Below are positions 38,328-38,546 of a stretch of DNA of 38,546 nucleotides, one piece after another. Every line of letters begins with the position of its first letter. Positions within the stretch are counted from its first letter, which is position 1. Both the position numbers and the translations under genes were made by a program. Under the pieces are notes generated by a model. The model had not been told where the DNA came from, did not search any database, and saw nothing but the letters and a program-made list of their open reading frames with translations. The DNA comes from Hondaea fermentalgiana (Eukaryota > Sar > Bigyra > Thraustochytrida > Thraustochytriidae), in contig NPFB01000168.1 of NCBI GenBank assembly GCA_014084085.1, forward strand, positions 30,177 through 68,722. The letters run 5' to 3'.

Positions 38328-38546
38328 ACTCGCCAACCCACTCTGGCCGCACCAACGAATCGAGCAATGACGCCGGAGAAGCGTTGGTCGGTCGGTAGGC
38401 AGGCTGGCAGAAAGAGCGCTGGGCTTGCTACGTCTCTATGCACCAGCGCCTGGTCGAACTCCGACGAAGGTTCCTGGCAGGCACTGCAGCTTCTGGCCAA
38501 CGTGCTCCGAGTCGCATGTGGCTCACAACGATCTGCTCTTTCTTTC

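Larger units (their letters stand above)
36619..38546. other. Intergenic region, no gene supported
   Basis: About 1.9 kb with lower GC than the rest. Open frames (for example 37302-37577 minus, 37953-38367 minus) lack domains and codon bias. It contains diverged repeats: a 26-bp unit twice (37358-37383, 37392-37417), a roughly 45-bp unit twice (37098 and 37199) and a 16-mer twice (38290 and 38312). No tRNA B-box with a matching A-box was seen. It may be degraded mobile DNA. Confidence 0.6.

Noticed and set aside
37953..38367. Possible gene at the right edge (134 codons, minus)
   Set aside because: No domain, mixed composition, overlapping repeats; not distinguishable from chance.

Overview
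The window looks like nuclear DNA from a GC-rich, intron-poor protist. The best guess is a thraustochytrid-like stramenopile (Labyrinthulomycetes). This is an inference from long single-exon genes, high GC, two short GT-AG introns, and a eukaryotic gene set that includes a cilium/basal-body protein. No bacterial operon, tRNA, rRNA or CRISPR signal is visible, and high GC opens many long antisense frames that are not genes.

Layout: 1-1262 (minus) is a frameshifted relic of a Mutator-like (MULE) DDE transposase running off the left edge. 1850-2581 (minus) is a protein-kinase-like frame of the transposon/Crinkler-associated kind, probably also damaged. 2582-4169 is GC-rich non-coding DNA with 24-bp and GATGC tandem repeats. 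4170-4992 (plus) is a two-exon secreted cysteine-rich protein. 5412-9281 (minus) is the replication-fork protein Timeless/Tof1, split by an 87-nt intron. 10079-12178 (minus) is a TMEM143/DUF3754 membrane protein. A 100-N assembly gap (12665-12764) hides the 5' end of a coiled-coil protein (12765-13472, plus) that may be mitoribosomal mS26. 14754-21287 (minus) is a very large PIKfyve/Fab1 lipid kinase. 22639-24930 (plus) is the mitochondrial i-AAA protease Yme1. 25434-26078 (minus) is a secreted Ly6/uPAR-like protein with a probable GPI anchor. 26997-30800 (plus) is a DZIP1/Iguana homologue. 31094-34816 (plus) is a probable pseudokinase fused to about eleven armadillo repeats. 35380-36618 (plus) is a one-module ZPR1-like protein. 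36619-38546 holds no gene I can support, only diverged short repeats.

How the genes relate: these are housekeeping genes side by side rather than an operon. Three pairs are divergent: TMEM143 with the mS26-like gene, PIKfyve with Yme1, and the Ly6-like gene with DZIP1. DZIP1, the ARM kinase and ZPR1 are co-directional. Up to three products act in mitochondria. A 17-nt motif occurs in the same orientation upstream of two plus-strand genes for likely mitochondrial proteins.

The most interesting points are the ARM-repeat kinase whose DFG aspartate is Asn, the roughly 390-residue low-complexity insertion inside the PIKfyve kinase domain, the Ly6/uPAR-like protein in a protist, and the single-module ZPR1 with an added C-terminal domain. 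I found no convincing wholly new multi-gene system.
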